64,000 bases of DNA from Paratinospora sagittata (taxonomy: Eukaryota; Streptophyta; Magnoliopsida; Ranunculales; Menispermaceae): assembly GCA_035771175.1 (NCBI GenBank), contig CM069593.1:43089741-43153740 (forward strand), written 5' to 3'. Below are positions 11,272-24,055 of this stretch, in pieces (the first letter of the stretch is position 1; each line of letters opens with the position of its first letter). The notes beneath the pieces were generated by a model. The model made no database searches. It saw only the letters and a program-made list of their open reading frames with translations, and was not told the DNA's origin. Position numbers and translations under genes: made by a program.

Positions 11272-14200
11272 CGACATCTCAGACTGGGTCATTTGCGCCC
11301 AGGGCTCCATTCTTATGTTTTCATTGTGGGCAGGCTGGGCATAGGAAGCTCGAGTGTCCGAATTTTCAGAGAGCTCAGGGATTTGTGCAGCAGTCCAGTG
11401 CCAGAGAGACAGCGAAGGCAGCTACTGAGCCAGACCCGACAGCATCCAGGACTTTGGTGGAAGGTACTCTTATTATTTGTGGTACTTCTATGCATGTATT
11501 ATTTGATGCTGGTTCTACATTATCATTCATATCTGGACGTATGGTAGATAGTTTGCATTTGACTCCCATTAGGGCTAGTACATGGTTAGTGGTGAGTACT
11601 GTAGCTGGGGAAAGGATCTACCCGAACATGATTTGTAGCCAGTGTGTGGTTCAGATTGGTGATGTTGAGATGCCTATTGACTTTCGAGTCCTAGAGTTTT
11701 TAGAGTTTGATGCAATTCTAGGGATGGATTGGCTCGCAGCTTATCATGCAATTATCGACTGTTTCACGAAGAGAATCATTTTTCAGATCCCCGGACACCC
11801 AATGTTTACACTACAGGGTAGAGCTTCAGACCAGACAGTCACAAGGGGTAGATTTGTGACTGATGGAGATAGGGAGATTTTGGCTGGGTTAGTACCTAAT
11901 GAGGAAGAGACTAGTGAGGTGATACTTGAGGATATTGCCATTGTTAGGGACTTTGAAGATGTGTTCCCTGCGGATCTTCCAGGATTACCACCGAAACGAG
12001 AGATCGATTTCATTATTGAACTAGTCCCTGGCACGAAGCCTATCTCCATGGCACCATATAGAATGGCGCCAGCCGAGTTGAAAGAGTTGCAGAAACAGCT
12101 CGAGGAGTTATTGGCTAAAGGCTTTATTTGCCCGAGTGTGTCACCCTGGGGAGCTCCAGTTCTTTTTGTGAAAAAGAAAGATGGGAGCTTGCTGTTGTGC
12201 ATCGACTATCGCCAATTGAACAGGATGACCATCAAGAACAAGTATCCTCTCCCAAGGATTGATGACTTGTTTGATCAGTTGAGGGGAGCGAGGTATTTTT
12301 CAAAGATTGATTTGCGCTCCGGGTATCATCAACTGAGGATCAGGGAGGAAGATGTGCCTAAGACAACATTCAGAACCCGCTATGGACATTATGAGTTCCT
12401 TATGATGCCATTTGGTGTGACTAATGCACCAGCGATGTTCATGGACCTGATGCAGAGGGTCTTTAGGCAGTATCTGGATAAGTTTGTCATCGTCTTCATT
12501 GATGACATATTGGTGTATTCCAAGACTCGAGCTGAGCATGAGGAACACCTTAGAGTGACTTTGCAAACCCTGAGAGAGCATAGGCTATATGCAAAGCTGA
12601 GCAAGTGCGAATTTTGGATCACCGAAGTGAAGTTCTTAGGTCATGTGGTGAGTTCTGAGGGGATTTCAGTTGATCCGTCTAAGGTTGAAGCCATTATCAG
12701 TTGGCCTAGGCCTACCACAGTGACCGAGATCAGAAGCTTTCTTGGGTTAGCTGGTTACTATAGGAGATTCGTTCAGGGATTCTCCAAGATAGCTACGCCT
12801 ATGACTAGGCTCACCCAGAAAGATGTGTCATTTGCATGGACCGAGGAGTGTGAGAATGCCTTTTTAGAGCTGAAGAAAAGATTGACATCTACGCCAGTGT
12901 TGATTTTGCCAGAGCCTGATCAGGAGTTGGTTATCTATACTGATGCCTCTCGCATCGGCTTAGGTTGCGTGTTGATGCAGAAGGATAGGGTCATTGCTTA
13001 TGCATCGAGGCAGTTGAAGGTGCATGAAAAGAACTACCCTGTTCATGACTTAGAACTGGCCGCAGTGGTTTTTGCTTTGAAGATTTGGAGGCATTATCTC
13101 TATGGTGAGAGATTCACTCTGTATTCTGACCATAAGAGCCTCAAGTACTTGTTCTCTCAGAAGGAATTGAACATGAGGCAGAGAAGGTGGTTGGAGCTCC
13201 TCAAAGACTATGATTTTACATTGGAATACCACCCAGGTAAAGCCAATGTAGTGGCTGATGCGTTGAGCAGGAAGCGGGTAGAGACAGTTATGGTAGCACG
13301 CCAGATGTCTCATGAGTGGAGACTACTTGAGGCGGCTACGGTTATGAGTGTATGTGCTACTCCTTCAGATCAGATTGTGATATGTGCTCAAATGAGAGCT
13401 CAGCCTACACAAGTCCAGGAGGTAATTGACCAACAGAGACTTGACGTTGATTATGGGATATACAAGTCTTGGGCTAAGAGCAGTGATTTTACTGATTGGC
13501 ACTTGTCATCTGATGGTGCCTTGAGATTTAGGGGACGTTTATGGGTTCCCACAGATCCACGACTTAGACAGAGTGTTCTCCAAGAGGCTCACAGATCTCA
13601 TTATGCTATTCATCCTGGCGGAACCAAGATGTATCATGATATGAAAAGAATGTATTGGTGGCCCGACATGAAGAGAGAAATAGCTCAGTTCATTCAGAGG
13701 TGTGAGATCTGTCAAAGAGTCAAAGCTGAGCATCAGAGGCCTGGAGGGCAGATGCAACCGCTTGCCATTCCTGAGTGGAAATGGGAGCATGTCACTATGG
13801 ATTTTGTTGTGGGATTACCCAACACCCCGAGGAGACATAATGCTGTTTGGGTTATTATTGATCGCTTGACCAAGTCTGCTCACTTTCTACCGGTGAACAC
13901 TAGGGATTCTATGGACAAGCTGAGCAGACTCTATATGCGGGAGATAGTCAGATTACATGGAGTGCCTGTTTCGATTGTGTCAGATAGGGATCCGAGGTTT
14001 ACATCGGTATTCTGGCAGGGGTTGCAGAGGCAGCTAGGCACTAGACTAGATCTCAGTACCGCTTTTCACCCCCAGACGGATGGCCAGTCTGAGAGGTTGA
14101 TATCGATTTTAGAGGATATGCTTCGAGCTTGTGTCCTTGAGTCCAGTGGTAACTGGGAGGAGTACATACATTTGTGTGAGTTCGCGTACAACAATAGCTA

Positions 14201-14849
14201 TCAGTCCAGTATTGGCATGGCTCCTTTTGAGGCATTGTATGGTCGACCCTGTAGATCTCCGATCTGTTGGACGGAGGTAGGGGATGTTGCGATGATGGGA
14301 CCAGAGTTTGTACAAGAACACACAGAGAATATTAAGAGGATCAAGCATAATATGAAAGTAGCCCAAGACAGGCAGAAGAGTTACACTGATGCCAAGCGGA
14401 AGACCGTAGAGTTCGAGGTGGGTGACCAAGTTTTATTGAAGGTCTCACCTCAGAAGGGCCAAACTAGATTTGGGATAAAAGGCAAGCTCGCTCCGAGATT
14501 TATTGGGCCGTTCGAGGTTTTAGAACGAATTGGCCCCGTCGCTTACCGATTAGCCTTGCCACCTCAGTTAGCAGCAGTCCACAATGTCTTTCACGTGTCA
14601 ATGCTGAGAGTATACAAGAGTGATTTTGATCACGTCTTGGACTGGAGGAACATTGAACTGAGGCAGGATGGGACTTATGATGAGGAACCTATTCAGATAC
14701 TTGACCGGAAGGTACAGAGGTTACGTAACCGTGAGATTCCGATGGTTAAGGTGAGATGGCAGTTCCATGGCGAGGAACAGGTTACTTGGGAGCGTGAGGA
14801 CTACATGATGGAGCACTTTGCCGAGTTCATGGGCTTAGGTAATTCCTAA
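11268..14849 (+). CDS. pol: Ty3-A pol polyprotein (zinc knuckle, PR, RT, RNase H, IN, chromodomain)
   Basis: An uninterrupted 1193-residue frame, overlapping the gag tail by 4 bases. Zinc knuckle: C17-x2-C20-x4-H25-x4-C30. Protease: aspartate at residue 80 in LFDAGST, where plant Ty3 proteases usually read D-S/T-G, so Ala follows the catalytic Asp. Reverse transcriptase: FIDDILVYS with Asp 412/413. RNase H: YTDAS at about 559. Integrase: H-x-H/C-x2-C zinc region at about 775-815, then D (about 844), D (about 905, SDRDPRF) and E (about 940, DGQSER). The last 60 residues are chromodomain-like ([10 protein letters not shown], then VTWERED), a feature that targets chromoviruses to heterochromatin. 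It replicates and integrates the element. The gag defect and the DAG protease variant are the oddities. Confidence 0.95.
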   Translation: MTTSQTGSFAPRAPFLCFHCGQAGHRKLECPNFQRAQGFVQQSSARETAKAATEPDPTASRTLVEGTLIICGTSMHVLFDAGSTLSFISGRMVDSLHLTPIRASTWLVVSTVAGERIYPNMICSQCVVQIGDVEMPIDFRVLEFLEFDAILGMDWLAAYHAIIDCFTKRIIFQIPGHPMFTLQGRASDQTVTRGRFVTDGDREILAGLVPNEEETSEVILEDIAIVRDFEDVFPADLPGLPPKREIDFIIELVPGTKPISMAPYRMAPAELKELQKQLEELLAKGFICPSVSPWGAPVLFVKKKDGSLLLCIDYRQLNRMTIKNKYPLPRIDDLFDQLRGARYFSKIDLRSGYHQLRIREEDVPKTTFRTRYGHYEFLMMPFGVTNAPAMFMDLMQRVFRQYLDKFVIVFIDDILVYSKTRAEHEEHLRVTLQTLREHRLYAKLSKCEFWITEVKFLGHVVSSEGISVDPSKVEAIISWPRPTTVTEIRSFLGLAGYYRRFVQGFSKIATPMTRLTQKDVSFAWTEECENAFLELKKRLTSTPVLILPEPDQELVIYTDASRIGLGCVLMQKDRVIAYASRQLKVHEKNYPVHDLELAAVVFALKIWRHYLYGERFTLYSDHKSLKYLFSQKELNMRQRRWLELLKDYDFTLEYHPGKANVVADALSRKRVETVMVARQMSHEWRLLEAATVMSVCATPSDQIVICAQMRAQPTQVQEVIDQQRLDVDYGIYKSWAKSSDFTDWHLSSDGALRFRGRLWVPTDPRLRQSVLQEAHRSHYAIHPGGTKMYHDMKRMYWWPDMKREIAQFIQRCEICQRVKAEHQRPGGQMQPLAIPEWKWEHVTMDFVVGLPNTPRRHNAVWVIIDRLTKSAHFLPVNTRDSMDKLSRLYMREIVRLHGVPVSIVSDRDPRFTSVFWQGLQRQLGTRLDLSTAFHPQTDGQSERLISILEDMLRACVLESSGNWEEYIHLCEFAYNNSYQSSIGMAPFEALYGRPCRSPICWTEVGDVAMMGPEFVQEHTENIKRIKHNMKVAQDRQKSYTDAKRKTVEFEVGDQVLLKVSPQKGQTRFGIKGKLAPRFIGPFEVLERIGPVAYRLALPPQLAAVHNVFHVSMLRVYKSDFDHVLDWRNIELRQDGTYDEEPIQILDRKVQRLRNREIPMVKVRWQFHGEEQVTWEREDYMMEHFAEFMGLGNS

Positions 14850-14869
14850 CCTTAAAACTTCGAGGACGA

Positions 14870-14892
14870 AGTTCATTCTAAGGTGGGTGTGA
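14870..14892 (+). promoter_or_regulatory. Ty3-A polypurine tract region
   Basis: AAGGTGGGTGTGA lies directly against the 3' LTR start. It follows GACGAAGTTC, the plant-chromovirus sequence often seen there. Confidence 0.7.
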
Positions 14893-17854
14893 TGTGACGC
14901 CCCGAAAATTATTTCATCTAGCCCATAACCCAATTGTATTTTGCCCAAACTCTATGTGTTGCCTTGATATGTTTGGTGTTTGTTTGATGATTGTTTAATG
15001 TTTGTATAGTTAATGCTTGATAATGTATATAAATATATGTATCATAAATTGTATATGAGTCATGTTAAATTAAAGTTTAATGCATATGTTATTATTTATG
15101 CATGGGCTCATTAAACCATGAATTGATATGGGTTAGGATTGATGGAATAAAAGGATAAATGAAATTGGAGATTTGGTGTATTAAATGGATTGGACATTTA
15201 AAATACATGTGGTTGGTATGGGTAGTATGAGACCAACACATGTGAAGGTTGGTGCATGAAAGTGGACAAGTGTCCAATGCCCACTTGTCTTCTTCAAGGA
15301 AGTGCTAGAATGAGTGGAGGGAACCAAGGAGAGGAAAACAAGGAGAGAATCAAGGAGAGAATCAAGGAGGGAATCAAGGAAGTGCTAGAAAGAGGTGAGT
15401 GGAGAGAAAAGAAAGAAGAAGAGAAAGAAAAGAAGAGAAAGGAAAGAAGAAGAGAAAGAAGGAGAGAGTTGCAGGAGTAAGAACCCTGCGAGATTTTCAT
15501 CAAAGAAGTAGATCTTTGGAATTAACGGTCAGATTGAGCTCAACTTTTGTCAGCACGTTCGTAGCTTATGGTTCTTCATTCTGGTCGGTGGAGATCTTGA
15601 TCAGAGGTTTCTTCTGAGAGATCTAACCTCTCAAACAAAGCTGGCCGGAAAGTCTGGATTTCTCGCACTGTTTCGCTCAAACTTATAGATCTCCTAAATC
15701 TACCGTTAGATGGTTATCAAATTTGGGTATGTAGTTTATAACTGATATTTATACATTCTGAACGGTGGAGATCGTAATTAGAAGCTTGTGCTAAGAGATA
15801 TAATCTCTGAAACAAAGCTGGTCGGAATTTCTGGGTTTCTCGTTCCGTTTCGGTAAAACTTGTAGATCTCCTCAACGTACCGTTGGATGGATATAAAATT
15901 TGAGTATGTAGTTTACAACAGATATTTCTGTATTCTGAACGGTGGAAATATTTAGACGTTAATTATTTTGTGTGATATAGCCATCTGAGTTTGGGTATTT
16001 GCAGCAGGAAAGGAGAAACTGTCTGATTAGACACTTGCTCATCAAAGATACATATCTTTTCGGTCCACCGTTGGATTGGGCTGATATTTGGACAGAAGGT
16101 TTGTTTCTTCACATACTTCAATCTGTACGGTTGATTTTGTGATTACATATTTCTGTTGGTAGATTGATACATCTGAACAGAATAATACATGTGAAGAATT
16201 GGTAGGGTTGTTTGTATTAGACCTACATTTAGAATATGAACTTAGACCTTTCCAAATAGCTTGCATGTCAACTATGTTGACCTAGTTGCCATTGTGGATG
16301 AACCCATGATGCAAAATCAGTGATATACATGGCTGAACATGGCGACCTAGTGTAAATCGACAATATGGCCTAAGTATGGAAAATTTCATATTTTAGGGCT
16401 TTTGATGCTTTTGGGTTAGAATCATTGAATTGATGCAACTTATGTTTAATTAAGCATGATTAGGGTTGATTATGCTACTGATTTGGTGGTTGTGACCATA
16501 TCATGGGTTAGGCCTACTTGTGATCAAGTGACCCAAATTTGGACATGTTTATGCCTAAGGAATTGAAAATCAGTATTTTTGATTAATAGAATGGTTTATG
16601 AATGAGAACTATGCATTAGAGGCCTAAGTCATGTGATTTGAGTTGAATGATGGGATTAAATGGGATTTAGGCCTATTAATTATATGTGGGCTGATTTAGG
16701 GTTGATTTGTAATGTCTATGTAATTGAGCATAGAAATTGATGTATGGTAGGATATTGATGTATGTTTCAGGATCTTGATTGGGTTGATTCGGTTTGGTGG
16801 TCGTGTGTGATTAAATACTCTCGCGAGGCTTGGTTGTGAGTAGGCTTCACTTATGATTATATCATTTATGTCATCATATCACTTATATATATTGTATGTT
16901 GAAAGCATGAATGTGTTCTAATGTTTTGAATGATGCATTGATTTGAGAAAACCTTATGACTTTGGTTGGGCCCATCTATCTGGCTAATAGGGGGACTTGA
17001 CCTTGTCATAGGAGGGTTTTAAGAAGGAAATGATTGGGATCAACGGCACGGTGAAATAGACGTGGACTAGTAACCCAAGTAAACATGATTGGGATCAACG
17101 GCACGGCGAAATAGACGTGGACTAGTAACCCAAGGCATGTGGAATGTGGATCCAAATTGATAAACTTCTACTTGCATCGAACTTATTATAAATGCTTGAT
17201 ATCTATATGTTATGAGCTTTTAATCATGCTACACATTGACATGCATACATGGTTTTTATTGATGAGTATTGATAGCATATTTGAATTCTATTCACTGGGC
17301 ATCGTTGGCTCACCCTCATTTTCCTCTTTCAGGTCCTTCTGTCCCGAATAAGGGCAAGGGAGTAGTCATATCTTGAGGGCCTTGCCTGCGAGAGAATCCA
17401 AGTCCTCTATGTGAGTTGAGAGGCATTTTGATTGAATTGTGTTTTATATTATGAAGTATTATATTTTGGATTATGTAATTATAATACTTACCACATTTTA
17501 GTATGGGTGAGTTGGGACTTGCTAGATAGACCATGTGGGCACATGACGGTTTTTTTTATTTGTACCCACAATTTTGGACTTTATGTGTATGTCAATTTTT
17601 AATGGACTGTAGGAATTATGATTTTATTTATGGTTCATTTTTATGGATTATCTCGTCTTTGATGATTAATACAGTGGGTAGTTTTGTTTAGTACCTTTTG
17701 ATATTATGTCGTTGTTTGAGATAAGGCTCGTAGGGTCTCAACCACCTCACGGGAGTTGAGGAGTGGTCGGAGATGCCTACGCCGGGCGTCCCGCCCCGGC
17801 ATTCCGCATGCCATTCCCTGTGGGGTTGGTGGTCCGGGGCGCGGGGTCGCCACA
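14893..17854 (+). repeat. Ty3-A 3' LTR
   Basis: Same length (2962 bp) and, as far as read, the same sequence as the 5' LTR, including the 55-bp repeat pair at 17030-17139. It is followed by the ATATT target duplication at 17855-17859. Confidence 0.95.
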
Positions 17855-19050
17855 ATATTCATTTTGAATAATCCCCTTTCTATGTACCATTTTTCCAAAA
17901 ATACACTATTTTAGGAAAGTACAAATTTATTGGAGTCAAAGACCATCCTAAAACCACTTTTGCTTAATAGTGAGCCTGAAACATTATTCCGGATGCCAGG
18001 TACATGCAACACGTCGATCAAGGTGAGTTCATTTCCTGAGGTCATCTTGAGAACCACCTTCCCATGACCCGTTATTGTTGGAATTACTGAATTGCCCATG
18101 ATTAGATTACTTCATCTTATTGTTGTATAAGAGGAAAACATGTTCTTATTAGCACAGACATGTCGGGGTTCATCAACCATGTTGGCTTCAAAGACCAGAG
18201 CAGATAGCATCAGGTCAGTTACATCTTCAGTCTTCTCCTCAGTCATATTGACTTGATCGTTCTTGGACTTGCCTTTCAATCGAAAATCTTTGGCTTTGTG
18301 CCCTTGTTTTTAGCAATTATAGCACTTACCATTGAACTTATGAGATTTGCCTTTCTTTTTGGCCTGACTATCACCAGAGTGCTTGCGCTTCTTATTCATG
18401 GTGTGCTTTCCCTCCACAAGGTTAACTTTAGGCTCTGCATGGTCTCTAGTTTTCTTGTCTTGACTCTTATTGTCTTGTTCAATCCGCAATCTGATAATAA
18501 GGTCCTCAAGTCCCATCTCCTTACGCTTGTGCCTGAGATAGTTCTTGAAATCTTTCCAAGTAGGTGGCAATTTCTGCATGAATCTCATGGAGAATAATCT
18601 GAGACTCTTGAACTTGATCCAACACAGTCTTTGAGTCCACCATCTTGTAATCAAGGAACCTGCTGACCACAAATTTCTTATGGCCAGCATCTTCAGTCTT
18701 GTATTTTTTATCCAAAGAATTCCAGAGTTCCTTAGCAGTACGAACTGTATTATACACATTATACAGTGTATTTTCTAGCCCATTCAGACTATAATTCTTG
18801 CATAGATAATCAAAGTGTCTCCATGCTTGAATTGCAGCAATAACATGTTTGTCAGTTTCATCATCTCTCAGTTCAGGTTCGTCTTAATTTAGCACCTTGT
18901 CCAAGTTGAGGGTGGTCAGGTAAACTAACATCTTCTGTTGCCAACTTTTGAAGTCAGTGCTAGCGAACTTCTCTGGCTTCTCAGGTTTCATAGAAGGAGT
19001 AGTTGGTTTAGGGACAAAGTCTATCTCCATTAGCATAATTGTCTTAAGAT
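17855..19050 (-). pseudogene. Copia gag and protease-region remnant, left copy
   Basis: The 5' half of the Copia interrupted by Ty3-A. The gag start is the ATG at 19030 (minus strand, MEIDFVPKP). Frames at 18757-18521 (TAKELWNSLDKKYKTEDAG, a UBN2-type gag) and 18600-18310 (ending FNGKCYNC, the start of the zinc knuckle) are in different registers, so gag is frameshifted. 18099-17911 carries protease-downstream sequence ([20 protein letters not shown]). The right copy (34880-36112) has the same layout, so the breaks partly predate duplication. Confidence 0.85.
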
Positions 19051-19743
19051 TGTTGGCTGTATGGTGGCAATAATCACTGAAAAATAGCTTTCAAAATAAT
19101 CAAATAGATTAGTCTTCAGTCTGAGTGGTGCAGTCAAAATGGTTTCGCTTAAATAACACTCTTCTAAAACAGCAAGCTGCCTCCCGTTCACTATTTTAAG
19201 GTACCAGGTACACGACTATATCTAGTTAAATTAGATCAATTACTATTCCAATAGAGTAATGACGTAGATTGAGGCTAGAGTGTAACTCTATGTCTTTAAG
19301 CAATTATGTCATACTTAGGTGCTCAAGGTATATGACACTTGTATCTAAGGATACAACAATCTCCTTTTAGTGACAACAACACTTTAACTCATCGCTCTTT
19401 CGCCCTCGCACACTCGAGCACGTGCGCGGGGTGATGTAAAACATCACTCTTGAGCCTTCATTGTGTGTGTGTGTGTTAGCTGAAATTCAAGTGTAGTATT
19501 CTAGCTACACTTATAAGTAAATAATTAGAATTTTATCTTTTCCATGTGGGACTAAAAGATTGTTTTCAAATTTTACCACTTTACATATATAAATGGGTAT
19601 AGCTAAATACTTATATATTCTTAATCTTCACATATCAAAGATTAATAATCAACTTGGACCCACCCAAAATGACTTGTGGGTCCCACTTTAATATTTAACT
19701 GAAAATGGTGAAAAACCATGTTTTATTTGCCCATTTTCCAACA
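19051..19743 (-). repeat. Copia 5' LTR, left copy (internally deleted)
   Basis: On the minus strand it starts TGTTGGAAAATGGGC and ends near TTGCCACCATACAGCC. It aligns with the 3' LTR at 56101-57276 but lacks about 480 bases of that copy. Flanking base run AGTTC (19744-19748) resembles AGTTT at 56096-56100 on the other side of the third Copia copy, as expected for one insertion event in duplicated DNA. A short TG microsatellite lies near 19465. Confidence 0.85.
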
Positions 19744-19846
19744 AGTTCAATGTTAAGACAAGGTCGAAGGTTGAAAGAAAAGCAACCTGTATGAGTTAAT
19801 ATTACCTCCAGTGGTTGCGAAAGCCTCCACTAATTCGAATGTTAAA
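19744..19846 (-). pseudogene. Fragment of the TFIIS-N gene (exon 12 end and following intron)
   Basis: About 100 bases match 51536-51640 of the intact gene in the same orientation, including the exon end at the CTCCAGTGGTTGC region and the intron that follows. Copia LTR begins exactly where the match breaks on the left, and unrelated sequence follows on the right. Confidence 0.75.
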
Positions 19847-20040
19847 GAAATTATAACTCATTTGAAGTGGATAGTTAGATTTTGAGAAATTTATGGTTTA
19901 TCTTGTGTGAATCACATGCGATGATGTAATTTATATATATTTATATCCTTTTAATTTAATTTATTTTTGTTTAGTTTTTTTAATTATTATTATTTTTGTA
20001 TTTGCTTCACTCTACTACAATGTTTGATGATTTATTTTGA

Positions 20041-22457
20041 TAACGGAAGAACTATCAACAGAAGAGCTATCTAGCAAGGAAGCAGTGGTAGAAAATGGTG
20101 AAAAATCAACTGATAAAAGAAAAAATATCGAAAGAGATAATGGGGAAGCTAGTCAAATATTATATATACAAAGTCAATGATGATCATTTAGTACCAAAGA
20201 CAGGGATGCAATTCAAATCATTACAGGATATTCAAGAGTTCTACAACGAGTATGCTCAACGCGTAGGCTTTGGTACAAAGATCAGAGGTACATGGAGAAA
20301 CGAGAAATGGTAAAAAAATAGACAAATTTTAGGATGTGGTAGAGAAGGTAAATGTCGCGACAACCTTTCATAAGGTGACGTCACGACCGACACAGAATAC
20401 CACATACGCCACACCTAGAAGTACTTGATACCCTGTCATCCTAACCTATCCACACACTGAATCATCCATTTGCATATCATACAATATCATTCTAAAAATT
20501 CTTCCATCTACTAATAATAACATATTATCAAACCATTCCATTTTATCCATTTCACATAACAACTTAGTTGTTCATCTTTATATACGTGTCCACACACTCA
20601 TCTAAATTATAAATACGTTACATAGTGTCATGTATATGTAAACAAAATACATAATGACTTCCCAAAACTCCACAAATATATAAATACATACATTTTGCAA
20701 AGATCGTAGTTACATCTCCTGTATCTTGCCTTTGCCCTTGATGTCTTGCCCTGAAAATATTGGGAGTTTGGGTTGAGCAACAACTAGCCCAGTGAATATT
20801 CTACCTATGACATTACATATGCATAGATAACAAAACATGACATTAAAACAATATTTATATCATGATGCAAGCAAGTTAATCAGTTATGAATACATGATCA
20901 ATATATGTTTCATCATATTCACGCATTTTCACGACAATGCAAAGCTCAGTATAAGACCATACTGTCCATCTCCCACCTTTTAGGTAATTACACATCCTAA
21001 TAGAACCTATTTAAGTCAAGATTCATCATTTAAATCTCATAAACACCCATTTGAACACCCTCAAACCCTTAACTGTTTTTGTATAGAACAAGGTTTGGGT
21101 GTACCCTCAATTCAACACCAATTTCCCTGTAGAATTTACATGCCATAATCTTAATTTCCATCAAGAACCCATTAAAAACATAATTAAATGCAAAAGCCAC
21201 AGATTTGGCCAACCCCAGGCCATCACAATTTTGTTCAACCATCACCAAATCCGTTCAACTTCACATATGTTGAACAAATCAAAGAAAGGAATGAAGTGCG
21301 CTTCTCCCCAAGGAGTGTACTTCTACCCAAGCTCAAATTTTCACTCTCTGTTTGCCAACACTGGAGCACGCTCCTTGGTGTCCAAAGTGAATTTCCTAAG
21401 TATCATGCCTCCAATGTTACAACTAGGGTCTTGGGACTCCTATTACCCTAGAGTGCATACAAATACAACAATTTACGGTCATCAACATGCGTATAAATAC
21501 GTCTGACAATATGTACAAGTCAACATAAAAGTTTGACTAGAGGTACGAGATGTTACAGTAAATGTGATCAAAAGCATAAGAACGAGTACATAAACACAAT
21601 TACATCAAAGTGTAATTGTAAAGCTCAAATAACTGTTAGGCTCATGTCAGATATGGTGTGTGGCACTTGATAAGTGTGAACCTTGAACACAATCATTTGG
21701 TTAGCTCGCGAAAGACAATATTTTTTCGAAGCAATCGAATGTTGAATCATCGGGTTATGAAACAACTTGAGGTAAATGATGAAGTAGAAATCTCGCTTTC
21801 AAAGTCATATCTTACCTTTGCTAAGAGAGTTGGAGGTTACAAGAACTTAAATTTGGGGAGAAGGATGCAAGGAATTATGTAGAAAAAGTCGGGAGATTAA
21901 AACTTGGTGTTGGTGATGCAGAGGCAATACGTTTATACTTTATGCATAATCAAAAGAGAAATTCCAATTTCTTTCATGTGATGGATATAGATGATGAAGG
22001 TCATTTAAGACATGTTTTTTGGGTTGATGCAAGGTCAAGGGCCTCCTATCATTACTTTGGGAATGTTATTTCATTTGACACTGCATATTTAACAAACAAA
22101 TATGACATGCCATTTGCTTTATTTGTTGAAGTTAATCATCATGATCAATCTGTGTTATTAGGGTGTCACTTACTTTCAAGTGAGACAATTAATAGTTATA
22201 AGTGACTTTTTACTACTTGGCTAACTTGTATGTCAGGGAGAGTGCCTAATGCCTTTATCACTGATCAATGTCCTTCAATCCAAGCAACGATATCCAGAGC
22301 TTTCCCAAAAGCTAAACATCGCGTATGCTTTTGGCACATAATGAAGAAGGTGCCAGAAAACTATGTGGTTACGAAGAGCGTGAACATGCTATCGAAAAAT
22401 GTGGTGTATGAATCTTTGGAGATTGAAGAGTTTAAAAGCCTTTGGGAAATTTCATAA
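20041..22457 (+). pseudogene. FAR1/FHY3-type MULE transposase pseudogene, middle copy, split by a solo LTR
   Basis: Two parts, 20041-20352 and 21558-22457, separated by an LTR. The first holds the FAR1 N-terminus (PKTGMQFKSLQDIQEFYNEY, then GFGTKIRG) and runs into GREGKC. After the LTR the reading resumes with KCDQKHKNEY, KCNCKAQITVRL and EHNHLV, so the LTR sits in the zinc-finger coding region. The transposase core follows (VISFDTAYLTNKYD, FITDQCPSIQATI, KHRVCFWHI). Frameshifts occur near 20100-20170 and 21850, with stops at about 20311 and 22203. This is the most complete of the three copies. Confidence 0.85.
20353..21557 (-). mobile_element. Solo LTR of family LTR-D with intact target duplication
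   Basis: On the minus strand it starts TGTAACATCTCGTACC and ends TGTCGCGACA. It is flanked by GTAAA at 20348-20352 and 21558-21562. At 1205 bp it is shorter than the copy at 36113-37954 (1842 bp), with an internal gap near 21000 and another near 21290. No internal retrotransposon sequence is attached, so this is a recombination-derived solo LTR. Confidence 0.9.
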
Positions 22458-24055
22458 TTCAAGAAAAAGACAGTTAATTGTTTTTTTTTTAATAATTGTA
22501 ACATTATTATGTTCAAAAAATATTTTATAGCAATTATTTGTGCTTTATGACATTTATTTGACATGCATTACTTTTATTATTTATTTATTTATACAAAATA
22601 ATAGTAGATGGAACAATTTTTAGGATCTTCATCAACTTTAGTACTGTGACAATCATGAAGTCACCAATGTAGCATCAAGTCATTTGGTAATTAAAATACT
22701 CACGAATTAATTCACTTATTTGGCTCAAAGTTTTGACAACCTTATTTCAATACAGGATATGATGGTATCTTCACAAGTTTCATATCAATCACAATCGTGC
22801 AACCAAGGCATCTATAACTTTCATTACTCTTCTTTTCTAGACTTGACGCATAATGTTGGTAGCTCTGAGGTATTACGGTTTGTAGATTGTAATTATGATT
22901 TCCTCATCTACATGTGTTAATCGAGTTAACATATTATAAATTACGACCATTGTACAGTGCCGCAGAAGTGGTTTTCAAATTGAGATGGTAGACCTTTTTT
23001 GTTTGCATGTTGAATTATAAAGTTTTTGTCTTTAATTATGTAATGGAACATTGTTTTAGGTTGATTAATAGAAATGGGTTCTTGTTTTTTTGTTTCAATG
23101 TTATTTGGCCATAGCAGTGCATCTTCGTTGATATTTCTAAATTTTTTATGAATTTGTTTTAAGTATTCACTGCAGAAAATATGTGCCTCACTAAAGTATG
23201 AAAAACATAATCTTTGATGATAAATTATTTTTATTATAAATAAAAATAATTTAATTAATTTTATTTAAAATAATAAAAGTATTTTTCTACACTAATAAAA
23301 TTACTTTTATTAGAGGAATAATATTATTTTTTTTATCAAAAAGTAAATTCATTGTTTATTAAAAACAATTTAGTACTAAAAATATGATAAATTAAGTTTT
23401 TTTATAATAATAATTTTACCAAAACTAAAAGAATTAGCTTTTTAAAATAGTAGAATTATTTTATTAAATAGAATTTAATTAAAAATAATATTATTTTTAA
23501 GAGATAGTAATATAAACTTGTTATTTTATAAAAATAATATTTTTAATTATTAAAAGTAATTTTATTAAAATACTAAAATTAATTTTTATTAGAATTAAAA
23601 TTATTTTATTAAGACAATGACACTATTTTTTATCAAAAACAATTTTTTTATTAATAATAAGAAAATTAATTTTTATTAAGTAATAAAATTATTTTTTTTA
23701 CATATAAGAAAGTAATTTAAAAATGTAATACTAAAATTATTTTTTTATTAAAAAAAATAGTTTTTTAACAAAAAGAAAGCCTTTAGCGTCGCACTTTACG
23801 TTTGGCATTAACTACCCATAGTGAGTTGAAAATTTTTTAACTTTTCAACGTAACCAACAAAACTAGGCCACCTCAAAAGCCACCTCACTAGTCATGTAAT
23901 TTGTGATGAGAATTTCATTGGAGGCAGCGTACGTTTAGCATTTTTCTTTCTCAATAAACCCAATTTGTCTTATAGTTGGGTTTTTTTTTAAATCATCCCT
24001 GATTGATTGAAATCTTGTTAATTAACATGTGCTGTACACAAACAAAAACTCCCTG
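22458..24055. repeat. Non-coding flank and AT-rich repeat block, middle copy
   Basis: 22458-23165 repeats the flank seen at 3036-3800. 23166-23760 is the AT-rich block, beginning CACTGCAGAAAA. 23760-23960 carries TTTAGCGTCGCAC and ACGTTTGGCATTAACT. 23960-24055 matches about 2290-2390 inverted. It ends abruptly at CTCCCTGGTT, where Ty3 pol sequence starts. No gene is supported. Confidence 0.6.

Larger units (their letters stand above)
7537..17854 (+). mobile_element. Ty3-A: full-length Ty3 chromovirus, recent insertion
   Basis: A 10,318-bp element flanked by perfect 5-bp target duplications ATATT at 7532-7536 and 17855-17859, inserted in the left Copia copy. The empty site is visible in the right Copia copy near 34873-34880. 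It has two 2962-bp LTRs that look identical, an initiator-Met primer site, broken gag, an uninterrupted pol with a C-terminal chromodomain, and a purine-rich tract before the 3' LTR. The chromodomain and long LTRs fit a Tekay-like lineage (inference). Confidence 0.95.
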
